A stretch of 64,000 nt of DNA from an uncultured Porphyromonadaceae bacterium. Its GTDB lineage: Bacteria > Bacteroidota > Bacteroidia > Bacteroidales > Muribaculaceae. Positions 46,614 through 55,930 of the stretch are shown in pieces (positions within the stretch are counted from its first letter, which is position 1; each line of letters begins with the position of its first letter). The notes beneath the pieces are model-generated. The model did no database searches and was not told the origin of the DNA. It saw nothing but the letters and a program-made list of their open reading frames with translations. The stretch is from the NCBI GenBank assembly GCA_948467675.1, contig CAOKFI010000006.1:29574-93573 (forward strand), in the 5' to 3' direction. A program made the translations under genes and the position numbers.

Positions 46614-47396
46614 TCAGATGTCCTGACGTATGGCAACGATCTGTAGATCATTGGCCCGGATGAAGTCGACTATGGCACTGCGCACCGGAGAGTCTGTGAC
46701 ATCGGCCTCGACTCTCTGAAGAGCGTTGAACACTGATGTGCCGCACTGGTAGATATGGCGGTAGCATTTGGCTATATCGTCGATCTGCTCTTCGGTGAAT
46801 CCGTGTTTGCGCATGACCCATGCGTTGATGCCGTAGTAGCTGGCCGGATTGTGGGCTATGATGACATATGGCGGAACGTTGCTGCCTATGCGGCATCCGC
46901 CTTTGATCAGAACCCACTGGGCTACTTTGCATCCTTCGTGCAGCATAGCGCCTGAGGATAATATGGAGCATTCGCCGACTTCGGTATCGCCTGCGAGTGT
47001 CGCGCCGTTGCCGATCACACACTTGCTTTTGATCACGCTGTCGTGGCCGATGTGAGAATCGGCCATTATGAAGTTGCCGTCGCCGATCTCGGTACCTCCG
47101 GTGGAGTATATGCCGCGGTTTATGATCACATGCTCGCGGATTACGTTGTCATCGCCGATAATACATGCCGTAGGCTCTCCTTTCCATCGGAAATCCTGCG
47201 GGTCTGCGCCGACGATGGCGCCCTGATATACTTTGTTGTTCTTACCCATGCGGGTACCGTTCATGATACTTGCGTAGGGCATTATAACGGAACCGTCGCC
47301 TATCTCGACGTTGGCATCGATATAGGCAAAAGGATAGATCTTGACGTCGTTGCCGAGTTTGGCCGACGGATCGACATGAGCTAATGGACTGATCAT
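46614..47396 (-). CDS. lpxA: Acyl-ACP-UDP-N-acetylglucosamine O-acyltransferase (LpxA-like)
   Basis: A 260-residue left-handed beta-helix protein with hexapeptide repeats, first acyl-transfer of lipid A. LpxA landmarks are IVGADPQDFRWKGE, REHVIINRGI, MADSHIGHDSVI with the catalytic His region, CVIGNGATLAGDTEVGE, and NPASYYGINAWVMRKHGF in the C-terminal helical part. Length fits LpxA (about 256-262). In this phylum lpxA is usually next to lpxD-lpxC/fabZ; here it is alone, 39 nt after the RND outer-membrane gene, so it may be a second LpxA-type enzyme or a relocated single copy. Confidence 0.88.
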   Translation of the reverse strand: MISPLAHVDPSAKLGNDVKIYPFAYIDANVEIGDGSVIMPYASIMNGTRMGKNNKVYQGAIVGADPQDFRWKGEPTACIIGDDNVIREHVIINRGIYSTGGTEIGDGNFIMADSHIGHDSVIKSKCVIGNGATLAGDTEVGECSILSSGAMLHEGCKVAQWVLIKGGCRIGSNVPPYVIIAHNPASYYGINAWVMRKHGFTEEQIDDIAKCYRHIYQCGTSVFNALQRVEADVTDSPVRSAIVDFIRANDLQIVAIRQDI

Positions 47397-47435
47397 GGCT
47401 TCGTTTAGTTAAGGGTGGTTAACTTCGGGTTTGTA

Positions 47436-48815
47436 TCAGCGGCCTCCTCCGAGGGACTGGTATAGATTTATAACAGCCTGCGATTTGGCGAGTTCGCAGT
47501 TGATCTTCGAAATCTGCGCGCCGAGCAGTCCTTGCTGCGCGGTGAGGACTTCGAGATATGTTGCCGTTCCCAAAGTTAGCAATTCCTGGGTATATTCCAC
47601 CGACTTTTCAAGATTTTCCACCTGACTGGCCAGTAAAATGTTCTTTTCGTCGTTTTTCTGGAACACAGTCATGGCGTAGCTGACTTCGGCGCTTGCATTC
47701 ATCAGAGCGTATTCGAAGTTGTTCATAGCCTGCTGCTGCTGTGCTTTTGACGCTTCGAGGCGGGCGATGTTGGCGCCACGTGAGAATAGCGGAGCGGTGA
47801 GTGACCCTGCCAGCTGGATGAACCAGTCGCCGGGATTCTTGACAAATGATCCGAGCAGGTTGGTGAATCCGCCGTTGGCCGAAATGGTCAGGCCGGGATA
47901 GAATGCCGCACGGGCCTGGTTGGTCACGTAGTAGGCGTTGGCCACTGATTTTTCGGCAGCACGGATATCCGGGCGGGCAGCCAGCTCACGCATGGGCACT
48001 CCTTCGCGGATGATTGCCGGAGCAGTCAGCCGGGCCGACGATGGGATATTCCATGTCTGGGGCATTACGTTCATGAGCAGCGACATCGAGTTGTTGGCGC
48101 TTACGAGCGATGACTCGAGGTCGGTGATAGATGCGAGGATACTGTAGTATTGCGCGGTGCTCTGTACTACAGCAGCTTCGTTGACCTGTCCGGCGAGTTT
48201 CAGATCTTTCATAGTCTGGACGCTGCGCTCCCATAATACGGCTGTCTGACGGCTGACTTCAAGCTGGCTCTCGATAGCGGCTATGGAGTAGTAGCAGTTG
48301 GCCACACCGGCTATTATCTGGGACCGTACGGCCTGTTCGTAGGCCTGCATCTGTTCGTATGAAGCCTTTGCCGCGCGGTTGTTGTTGAGCAGTTTCCCGA
48401 AAATATCTATTTCCCAGCTCACGGCGGCAGGAATCTGATATGTCCAGTTGATGGTGCTGCCGGCATAGGATGCGCCGGCGCCGTTAGGAGTCAGAGCTAC
48501 CGAAGGAAGATAGCTCAGTCTGGCGCCCTTGAGCTGAGCGTGGGCAATGTCTACGTTCAGTTTGGCGTTGTTGAGATTCGTGTTGTTGTCGAGAGCCTGG
48601 GTTATCAGGTCGGCAAGCAATGGATCGGTGAAGAGTTCCTGCCAGCTGAGGTTGCCGAAAGTGGCGGAATCGACGGGTGCTTCAGTGGCTTCGACGTATT
48701 CCTGCGCGAGGGCATTGTCCTTCGGCATCTCGAATTTATTGTAGATGTGGCAGGCACTCACAGGGAGGAGTGCCAGTGCCACAAATGCTGTCTTGGTGAT
48801 ATTGCCTAATGTCAT
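47436..48815 (-). CDS. RND efflux outer-membrane lipoprotein (NodT/OprM type)
   Basis: A 459-residue OMF with a lipobox (LPVSAC, Cys22), two OEP repeats, long coiled-coil helices, and SVALTPNGAGASYAGS and YPGLTISANGGFTNLLG in the beta region. It should dock with the RND adaptor and permease encoded upstream to make a tripartite drug pump. It starts 31 nt after the permease stop; lpxA follows after 39 nt. Confidence 0.93.
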   Translation of the reverse strand: MTLGNITKTAFVALALLPVSACHIYNKFEMPKDNALAQEYVEATEAPVDSATFGNLSWQELFTDPLLADLITQALDNNTNLNNAKLNVDIAHAQLKGARLSYLPSVALTPNGAGASYAGSTINWTYQIPAAVSWEIDIFGKLLNNNRAAKASYEQMQAYEQAVRSQIIAGVANCYYSIAAIESQLEVSRQTAVLWERSVQTMKDLKLAGQVNEAAVVQSTAQYYSILASITDLESSLVSANNSMSLLMNVMPQTWNIPSSARLTAPAIIREGVPMRELAARPDIRAAEKSVANAYYVTNQARAAFYPGLTISANGGFTNLLGSFVKNPGDWFIQLAGSLTAPLFSRGANIARLEASKAQQQQAMNNFEYALMNASAEVSYAMTVFQKNDEKNILLASQVENLEKSVEYTQELLTLGTATYLEVLTAQQGLLGAQISKINCELAKSQAVINLYQSLGGGR

Positions 48816-48846
48816 TATGATATTGTCTTAGACGTAATGAAATTTT

Positions 48847-51800
48847 TTAACGTGAGTATTGTTCGATTTCGGCTTCAATGCCTGCATTGTCGGTATCTTT
48901 CCATTTGAGCGGCGAGAATTTCTCCTGGATGATCTGGAATGCCACGAACAGGGCAGGTACGATCAGAACCTGGAGAATCATGCCTATGAGCATGCCGCCG
49001 ATCGATCCGGTGCCGAGCGCGCGGTTGCCGTTGGCGCCTACGCCATGGGCGAACATCATCGGCAGCAGACCGATAATGAGTGCGAGCGATGTCATGAGGA
49101 TCGGTCGCAGACGTGCGGTCGCACCCTGGATGGCTGCGTTGACGATAGACATGCCTGTGCGGCGGCGTTCGAGAGCGAACTCGACGATAAGGATGGCGTT
49201 CTTGGCCAACAGACCGATAAGCATAATGAGTGCGATCTGGAGATACACATTGTTGGATATGCCTTCGATGCCGGCGAAGATGAACGCTCCCATAAGGCCG
49301 AAGGGTATTGAGAGGATCACAGCCCAGGGTATTATGTAGCTTTCGTACTGTGCCGACAGCAGCAGGTAGACGAACAGCAGACAGAGTCCGAATATGATCG
49401 CGGTAGCGTTGCTCGAAGTGCTGGCTTCCTCACGTGTCATACCGGAGTATTCGTAACCATAACCGGCCGGGAGTGCAGTGGCTGCCACGCGTGCCACTGC
49501 CTCAAGGCAGTCGCCTGAGGTATATCCGGGTGCCGGCTGTCCGGTAACGGATATCGATGCGAACATGTTGAATCGGTTGAGCAGGTCGGGGCCGTAGACT
49601 TTGGTCAGGGTCACGAAGTTGTCGAGCGAGGCCATTTCGGCTCCGTTGCGGATCTTGATCGACGAAAGGGTCTCGGGCGAAACTCTCGATTCAGGCGAGG
49701 CCTGCATCATGACACGGTATATTTTGCCGAAACGGTTGAAGTTCGACACATACATACCGCCATAATATCCCTGCAGTGTGCTCAGAATGGTCTGCGGGCT
49801 GATACCGGCCTGTTTTGCTTTGGCGGCATCGATATCGATCATATACTGCGGGAAGGTGGGGTTGAAGGTAGAGTATGCCATCTGTATCTCAGGCTGTGCC
49901 ATCAGTTGCTGAAGGAAGTTGGTCACGATGGCGTAGAAACTTTCGATAGAGCCGCCGGTCTTGTCCTGCATCTTGAGGTCGAAACCGTTGGTGAGCGAGT
50001 AGCCTGTGATCATAGGAGGTGCGAATGCCACGATACGTCCGTCTTTGATAACGGAAGTGCGGGCGTAGATCTGGGCGAGTATGTCGTCGCTGCTTTGGCC
50101 GTCGCCACGTTCAGACCAGTCGTTGAGCTTGATGATGAACGTACCGTAGGTGTTGCCTTGTCCGGCGAGGAATGAATAACCCATGATCTTCTGGGTATAT
50201 TTGACGCCGGGTATGCTCATTATGATCTTGTCCATTTCGTCCATTATGGCATCGGTACGTTCCTGCGATGTGGCAGGGGGCATGTCGAGCATGGCGAACA
50301 ATGTGCCTGTATCCTCGTTAGGCACGAGAGTCGAAGGCGTTATGGACATGAGCCATACTAGCAGAGCCACCGATGCGGCCACGATGCCGAACGATGTTAT
50401 CTTGTGGCGGATGAACAGGGCTGCAAGTTTGTTGTAGAACCGGAGCATACGGTCGAAACCGTTGTTGAATCCTTTTTTGAAACGGTCGCTGAATATGCCC
50501 ATTATGGTCACTATGGCGCATACCGATGCCACTGCGAGTTTCCAGATCACTTCGAGCTGGTACCAACCGAGTACCATGAAAGTGATGGTGGCGGCAAGGA
50601 AGAGGAACGTGATAACCGGATGAAGGTTGAGTTTCCATGCAGAGGCATAGCGTTTCTTCATGGTGCTGGCGGCTTCCTTGTAGGCTGTGCCCATGCGTTC
50701 TTTGAGCGATGCGTCGCTGTCGTGAGCCTTCAGGAACACGGCGCAGAGAGCAGGCGATAGTGTGAGTGCGTTGAGCGCCGACAGGCCGATGGCTATGGCC
50801 ATGGTCAGACCGAACTGCTGGTAGAACACACCCGATGTGCCAGGCATGAACGATACCGGAATAAACACGAGCATCATGACCAGTGTGATGGATATGATGG
50901 CGCCGCCTATTTCCGACATGGCGTCGATAGAGGCTTTGCGTGCGCTTTTGTATCCGACGTCGAGTTTGGCATGAACCGCCTCGACCACCACGATGGCGTC
51001 GTCGACCACGATGGCGATTGCAAGCACAAGAGCCGAGAGTGTGATGAGGTTTATCGAGAATCCGATTATGTTCATGAAGAAGAATGTGCCGACGAGTGCC
51101 ACAGGGATTGCGATGGCGGGGATGATTGTCGACCGTATATCCTGAAGGAATACGTATGTCACGAAGAACACGAGGATGAATGCCTCGATAAGGGTCTTGA
51201 TAACCTCGTGGATAGAGGCTTCGAGGAAGTCGTTGTTGTTCATCGGGATTGCGAAGTGAAGACCCGCAGGCAGGTCTTTGGAGAGCAATTCAACCTCTTT
51301 TTCGCAGTCTTTGATGATCTGGGTCGCATTTGATCCGGCCGTCTGGAATATCATGGCCGATGTGGCCGGATACTGGTTAAGTGCATTGTGGAAACCGTAG
51401 GTCACTTTGCCGAGCTCGATTTCGGCCACGTCCTTGAGGTAGAGGACCCGTCCGTTGGGATCGGCGCTGATCACTATATTGCCGAATTCTTCTGGAGATG
51501 ACAGACGTCCACGGTATTTAATGGTATACTGGAACGACTGGTCGCCTTGTTCGCCGAATGCGCCGGGAGCAGCTTCGACGTTCTGTTCCTTGAGGGCTGC
51601 CGCTACGTCGGAAGGCATCAGCTTGTACTGTGCCATGACATCCGGTTTGAGCCATACGCGCATCGAATAGTCGGCGCCGAACGACATCACGTCGCCGACA
51701 CCGTTGACACGCTGAAGCTGAGGGATGACATTGATCTTCATGTAGTTGTCGATGAAGGTCTCGTCGTATTCTCCATTGTCGCAGTATAGAGCCACGCCCA

Positions 51801-52215
51801 TCAACATGGAGGTCTGGCGTTTCTGGGTGAGCACACCCACCTGTGTTACCTCGGCGGGGAGGAGGTTGGCGGCCTTGGCCACGCGGTTCTGTACGTCGAC
51901 GGCGGCCATGTCAGGATTGAAGCCCTGTTTGAAGTACACGGAAATGTCGGCAGAACCGGTGTTGGTCGCTGTCGATTCCATGTAGGTCATGCCTTCGGCA
52001 CCGTTGATCGACTCCTCGAGAGGGGCGATTACGGAGTTGAGCACCGCCTGGGCATTGGCGCCGGTATAGGTGGTGGATACGCGGATGGTAGGCGGTGCGA
52101 GGTCAGGGTACTGGGTGATTGGCAGCGAGGTCAATCCTATGATACCTAACAGTACGATAAAGATCGATATGACCGTTGACAGCACCGGCCTGTTTATAAA
52201 TGTATCTAATTTCAT
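48847..52215 (-). CDS. RND multidrug efflux permease (HAE1/AcrB type)
   Basis: A 1122-residue inner-membrane proton antiporter. AcrB landmarks: FINRPVLSTVISIFIVLLG, the PYPDLAPPTI-type start YPDLAPPTI, the TM4 proton-relay VVDDAIVVVEAV (two aspartates), and TRILMTSLAL-like RPILMTSLALIIGLLPM near TM11. Length is greater than AcrB (1049) because residues of about 525-600 carry an extra stretch with two hydrophobic segments (VITFLFLAATITFMVLGW, then IWKLAVASVCAIVTIMGIF) between TM6 and TM7. It is flanked by its adaptor and outer-membrane factor on the same strand. Confidence 0.95.
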   Translation of the reverse strand: MKLDTFINRPVLSTVISIFIVLLGIIGLTSLPITQYPDLAPPTIRVSTTYTGANAQAVLNSVIAPLEESINGAEGMTYMESTATNTGSADISVYFKQGFNPDMAAVDVQNRVAKAANLLPAEVTQVGVLTQKRQTSMLMGVALYCDNGEYDETFIDNYMKINVIPQLQRVNGVGDVMSFGADYSMRVWLKPDVMAQYKLMPSDVAAALKEQNVEAAPGAFGEQGDQSFQYTIKYRGRLSSPEEFGNIVISADPNGRVLYLKDVAEIELGKVTYGFHNALNQYPATSAMIFQTAGSNATQIIKDCEKEVELLSKDLPAGLHFAIPMNNNDFLEASIHEVIKTLIEAFILVFFVTYVFLQDIRSTIIPAIAIPVALVGTFFFMNIIGFSINLITLSALVLAIAIVVDDAIVVVEAVHAKLDVGYKSARKASIDAMSEIGGAIISITLVMMLVFIPVSFMPGTSGVFYQQFGLTMAIAIGLSALNALTLSPALCAVFLKAHDSDASLKERMGTAYKEAASTMKKRYASAWKLNLHPVITFLFLAATITFMVLGWYQLEVIWKLAVASVCAIVTIMGIFSDRFKKGFNNGFDRMLRFYNKLAALFIRHKITSFGIVAASVALLVWLMSITPSTLVPNEDTGTLFAMLDMPPATSQERTDAIMDEMDKIIMSIPGVKYTQKIMGYSFLAGQGNTYGTFIIKLNDWSERGDGQSSDDILAQIYARTSVIKDGRIVAFAPPMITGYSLTNGFDLKMQDKTGGSIESFYAIVTNFLQQLMAQPEIQMAYSTFNPTFPQYMIDIDAAKAKQAGISPQTILSTLQGYYGGMYVSNFNRFGKIYRVMMQASPESRVSPETLSSIKIRNGAEMASLDNFVTLTKVYGPDLLNRFNMFASISVTGQPAPGYTSGDCLEAVARVAATALPAGYGYEYSGMTREEASTSSNATAIIFGLCLLFVYLLLSAQYESYIIPWAVILSIPFGLMGAFIFAGIEGISNNVYLQIALIMLIGLLAKNAILIVEFALERRRTGMSIVNAAIQGATARLRPILMTSLALIIGLLPMMFAHGVGANGNRALGTGSIGGMLIGMILQVLIVPALFVAFQIIQEKFSPLKWKDTDNAGIEAEIEQYSR

Positions 52216-52275
52216 GTCTGTGTTATAAAGTGATGGCTGTGAAAGTAATGGGAGATCGGATCTTTTCGCCAGCGT

Positions 52276-53442
52276 TTACTGCTGTGGAGCAGTCTGCTGT
52301 TGCTGGGCAGCAGCGTCGACCGGCTGAATGGTAATGCCGTCACGTACTTTGGTGCCGATGCCCTCGATGGCGATCTTCTGTCCGGCAGTAAGACCGGATG
52401 TCACTACGAAGTTCTTGCCGTCGTTGAGGTTTGAAACCTGGATAGGTGTGGCGACGATTACGTTGCTGTCGTTGACAACGTAAGCGAAACGTATGTTCTG
52501 GAGTTCGTTGGTAGCTTTTTGCGGAATCTGTATCACGTCGGAAAATGTGGTGGGCATGAGTACCTGTCCGGTAGAACCGCTGCGGAGCATACCGTTGGGA
52601 TTCTTGAACAGGGCACGTACGGTAGCGGCACCTGTGTTGTTGTCGATGACTCCTGACACTGTGGCTACTTTGCCTTTCTCGGGATAGATCTCTCCGGTGG
52701 CAAGGCGCAGTGTCACTTCCGGCATGTCGCTGATCGATGCGTCGAGAGATTTGGTGCCGTTTTCGGTGAGATTGAGCAAGTCTTTTTCGTTGAGCGAGAA
52801 GTATGCGTATACTTCGGAGTTGTCGCTCACAGTGGTGAGAGGCTGGGCTGACGACGGGGATGCGAGCGAACCTTCACGGTTGGGTATCGACCCGACTACT
52901 CCGTCAGATGGCGAAGTCACTACCGTATATGCCAGATTCTTTTTGGCGTTGACCAGTCCGGCCTGTGCCTGTGCGAGTTGAGCCTTGGCCTGTGCGAGCT
53001 GGTTGTCAGACACCTGACGGGCATAGTCGCTGATGATATTCTTTGCTGCGAGGGCGCGGTTGTTGTCGGCTGTTATCTGGGCGGTCTCAACTGCGGTCTT
53101 GGCTACATTGACAGCTGCCTGTGCCTGATCCACTGCGGCCTGGAACTGAACCTGGTCGAGTGTGAAAAGGGTCTGTCCCTTACGTACGCGTTCGCCTTCG
53201 TCGACATGTACTTTTGTGATGAAACCTGTTACCTGCGGACGGATGTCGATATCGGTTTTGCCCTTGATGGTGGCTGGATAGGCGCTTTCGAGATCAGCTG
53301 TGCCCGGAGTTACGGTCATAGTGGCGATGGCAGGCGCACTCTGCTGCATCATCTGCTGCTGGTTGGAGCCACAAGAGGTCAATACTGCCGGTAAGCTGCT
53401 TGCGATTACTGCGGCGATTAAAAAGGAGGTGTTCTTGAACAT
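52276..53442 (-). CDS. RND efflux periplasmic adaptor lipoprotein (AcrA type)
   Basis: A 388-residue adaptor with a lipobox (LTSC, Cys23) and Gln-rich start (GSNQQQMMQQ). Domains: beta-barrel/lipoyl halves around YPATIKGKTDIDIRPQVTGFI and VVTSPSDGVVGSIPNREG, a coiled-coil hairpin (about 98-165), and a membrane-proximal end with a Gln-rich tail. It starts the operon; the permease follows after 60 nt. A TAAATTTG box lies about 44 nt upstream. No TetR-type repressor is adjacent. Confidence 0.94.
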   Translation of the reverse strand: MFKNTSFLIAAVIASSLPAVLTSCGSNQQQMMQQSAPAIATMTVTPGTADLESAYPATIKGKTDIDIRPQVTGFITKVHVDEGERVRKGQTLFTLDQVQFQAAVDQAQAAVNVAKTAVETAQITADNNRALAAKNIISDYARQVSDNQLAQAKAQLAQAQAGLVNAKKNLAYTVVTSPSDGVVGSIPNREGSLASPSSAQPLTTVSDNSEVYAYFSLNEKDLLNLTENGTKSLDASISDMPEVTLRLATGEIYPEKGKVATVSGVIDNNTGAATVRALFKNPNGMLRSGSTGQVLMPTTFSDVIQIPQKATNELQNIRFAYVVNDSNVIVATPIQVSNLNDGKNFVVTSGLTAGQKIAIEGIGTKVRDGITIQPVDAAAQQQQTAPQQ

Positions 53443-53485
53443 ATCTTTTTCCCTTAAAAAATATTTTTCATTAGAAATTAACGTG

Positions 53486-53493
53486 CAAATTTA
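53486..53493 (-). promoter_or_regulatory. Candidate -7 box of the RND operon
   Basis: Reads TAAATTTG on the minus strand (TAnnTTTG), 44 nt before the adaptor ATG at 53442. No -33 element found. Confidence 0.4.
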
Positions 53494-53794
53494 GATAGTT
53501 TTTATCATGGGCTGAAACATTTTAGATGAACATTGGATATTTAGGACAATTTTGATGGAAATTTGGCTATGTACGATGCCTAAATGCCCAACAATAAGTC
53601 TTGTAAATAGCGCAGGAGCTATCTCACGATGGCTCCTGCACAGTAAACCTTAAAAATCTAATCCTATGAAAAAACTGATTCAAAATTAATATTAGCTCAG
53701 TAGCCCTACAAGTCGTTAACATAAAATTACCGTAAATTAACCTTTTGCAATCTAAATGGTTGAATGCTCCGGTTGTGTACTGCTGCAAAGCAAA

Positions 53795-53826
53795 CCACCC
53801 GGCAGCCGAAAGTGGCGGTCGGGTGG
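53795..53826 (-). terminator. Hairpin after the SSS symporter gene
   Basis: An imperfect stem of CCACCCG with CGGGTGG, extended inward with one mismatch, starts 21 nt beyond the symporter stop; the minus-strand sequence after it is TTTGCTTTGC. Plausible terminator. Confidence 0.55.
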
Positions 53827-53847
53827 AAGTTGCTATAGTCGGTGCTT

Positions 53848-55575
53848 TTATGCTCCGGCTTTTATGCTCTTGCGGGCGTCGGCCACGCGGTAAACGGCAT
53901 ATATGGCTATGAGGAGCGCTATAATGATGCAGGTGTTGGTCATAATGTTGCGTACTCCCTGGTCGTAGGTTTCGGTCAGGAGCAGATATGCCAGCAGAAC
54001 TCCGATGGCACCCAACGTGATGAGGAAGCAGTTGATGGCCAAGAACGAATATGATTTAACAGCCCGGCGTGTCGAGTCGTCGGGGGCCTCATCGGCCTGT
54101 GGGTCGGTCATCGCTTCTATTTTTTCATATCCGGGGCATACGTAGCCTTTCACATATCCGCGTATCTGTAGTATTGTCATGGCGATAACCGGGATCAATA
54201 GTCCTATCGTGGATTCGAGCACCTGGTTGTTGACATGGCCTGAGAGTGTGGACTTCATTATAATGCCGATTATGTATGTGGCTACCATAGCCCAGATCAC
54301 CTGACGGCCTGTAATGCGCTTTGACAGCAGACCCCATACCGAGGGGATGAACAGCGGGGCTATGACCATAGTGAGGATGGTGACCACCACTCTCTCTGCA
54401 CCGCCCATAAAAGGTATCAGCAATGCGATGGTGATAATGACCGCTCCGAACGCAAGTGTGAACAGACGTCCTGCCCGTATGAGTGTCCGGTCTTTCGCTC
54501 CGGGGTGGGAGGCTCCGTAGATCTGATAGGTGAACACGTTGGCATAGACATTGAGTGTGCCCGATACGCAACTTAACGTGGCTGATATCATGGCGGCGAG
54601 CATCACTCCGAGCATACCTTTCATAAGCACTGTCTGGCTCATCAGTATATATGCCTGCTCGGGATTGGCATCGGGATCTATGGTGCGGTATATCATTGCC
54701 GGGAGATACCACAACAGTGGTGTCAGAAGGTACAATATGCCTACGAGATAGTTGCTCCAGCGTGCGTCGCGTGCGGTTGGCACGCTGATATAGCGTTGCA
54801 CGAACGGCCAGTCGCCTCCCATCTGGAATGTGTTGAGTGCCGTCCACATAAGGAGCCATATCCACGGATATTCGCCCGATGCGAGATCGAAATAAGTCGA
54901 AGGTAGTACCGGTGAGTCGATGAAACTGTCGATGCCTCCTATGGCATGGAACGAGAGCGGTATCATGAACAGAACCACGGTGATCAGTACTCCGAACTGT
55001 ATGACGTCGGTCATAAGTACGGCAAGAAATCCGCCAGCGATGGTGTAGGCGAGTGTGATGACTCCGAGGATCACTACTGCCCATGATATTGACAGATGGC
55101 CTGACGCATCGGCGAGGAAATGGCCTTCAGGGAGAGCCATGAGTGTGGACATTACTACGGCTATTGCATATAGAGCCACGCCGGTATGCACGCCGCGGCC
55201 TATGATTCCGGCTATAGTATAGAAGTCGACGGTGGTCTTGCCGAAGCGTACGGCTATGAAGTCGCCGGGAGAGTTGATCTTGATCTGCCGCCATTTGCCT
55301 GCAAGCCAACGTCCGGTGATGAGGCAGGATATGCCTACGAGGTTGCCGATTATTACGGCGACAATGCCTGAACGGTAGGCTACGCCTCCCCATACCACGA
55401 ATGTGCTCGCTGAGAATAGGGTCATATAGGTGGACATGCCCGACAGCCACCACGACGAACTGCGTCCGGCTATGAACATGTCTTCTGAACTTTTGATGCG
55501 TCGCGACATGAGCCAGCTTACAGCGATAAGTCCTAAGAAATAGATCAGAAGTACTATGTAATTGAGTGAGTCCAT
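53848..55575 (-). CDS. Sodium:solute symporter (SSS family), second copy
   Basis: The start is set at 55573-55575 (MDSLNYIVLLIYFLGLIAVSW), giving 575 residues; 19 codons upstream are open but poorly initiated. About 13-15 membrane helices. SSS landmarks: FIAGRSSSWWLSGMSTYMTLFSA, PGDFIAVRFGK, TLAYTIAGGFLAVLMTDVIQFG, and MISATLSCVSGTLNVYAN. Different from the 42 kb copy in length and sequence. It has no linked enzyme gene, so the solute is unknown; sugar is the usual guess. Confidence 0.9.
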   Translation of the reverse strand: MDSLNYIVLLIYFLGLIAVSWLMSRRIKSSEDMFIAGRSSSWWLSGMSTYMTLFSASTFVVWGGVAYRSGIVAVIIGNLVGISCLITGRWLAGKWRQIKINSPGDFIAVRFGKTTVDFYTIAGIIGRGVHTGVALYAIAVVMSTLMALPEGHFLADASGHLSISWAVVILGVITLAYTIAGGFLAVLMTDVIQFGVLITVVLFMIPLSFHAIGGIDSFIDSPVLPSTYFDLASGEYPWIWLLMWTALNTFQMGGDWPFVQRYISVPTARDARWSNYLVGILYLLTPLLWYLPAMIYRTIDPDANPEQAYILMSQTVLMKGMLGVMLAAMISATLSCVSGTLNVYANVFTYQIYGASHPGAKDRTLIRAGRLFTLAFGAVIITIALLIPFMGGAERVVVTILTMVIAPLFIPSVWGLLSKRITGRQVIWAMVATYIIGIIMKSTLSGHVNNQVLESTIGLLIPVIAMTILQIRGYVKGYVCPGYEKIEAMTDPQADEAPDDSTRRAVKSYSFLAINCFLITLGAIGVLLAYLLLTETYDQGVRNIMTNTCIIIALLIAIYAVYRVADARKSIKAGA

Positions 55576-55930
55576 CGGCTTGACAGTTTTATTTAAGGTT
55601 AGTGCTTTGTTAATAAGAAAATTGGCCGTCATGGAATACCCCGGGGCGCATACATGGATAGTGGAGCAGTCCGCGAATTTTAGTTAAAAGTAATAATGAT
55701 GTGTTGTTCGGGAACTGTCGTTTAACACTGTTTAACCATGGGGTATCTCCGCAATCGTTCCCGGACTACACAACCGTTCCCGATGTACTTTCCCGGCATG
55801 TTGTTGTATGGGGGGCTGATCCGGCAGTATTGCGGGCAGCGCTATATGGAGTCTGAGTTGGTTAAATTACTTAAATACTTCTGTCCGAATCATTGAGGAA
55901 TGTTATCTTTGTGATACAACACATAGCGGA
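55576..55930. other. 355-bp divergent intergenic region between the SSS symporter and rnz
   Basis: Holds a 12-mer direct repeat CAAYCGTTCCCG (55752-55763 and 55771-55782), an inverted CGGGAAC (55709-55715), a 37-codon open frame (55783-55896) and the rnz -7 box (55904-55911). No conventional gene. Confidence 0.7.
55904..55911 (+). promoter_or_regulatory. Candidate -7 box upstream of rnz-tadA
   Basis: TATCTTTG (TAnnTTTG) ends 19 nt before the rnz ATG at 55931. No clear -33 element. Confidence 0.5.

Larger units (their letters stand above)
53443..53847. other. 405-bp intergenic stretch between the RND operon and the SSS symporter
   Basis: Contains the RND promoter box, an 11-bp hairpin with a 6-nt loop (53612-53639), a leader-like AACCTTAAAAATCTAATCCT ending in a seven-codon ORF MKKLIQN (53666-53689), and a GC-rich hairpin at 53795-53826 that may terminate the symporter gene. 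No longer gene is seen. Confidence 0.7.
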
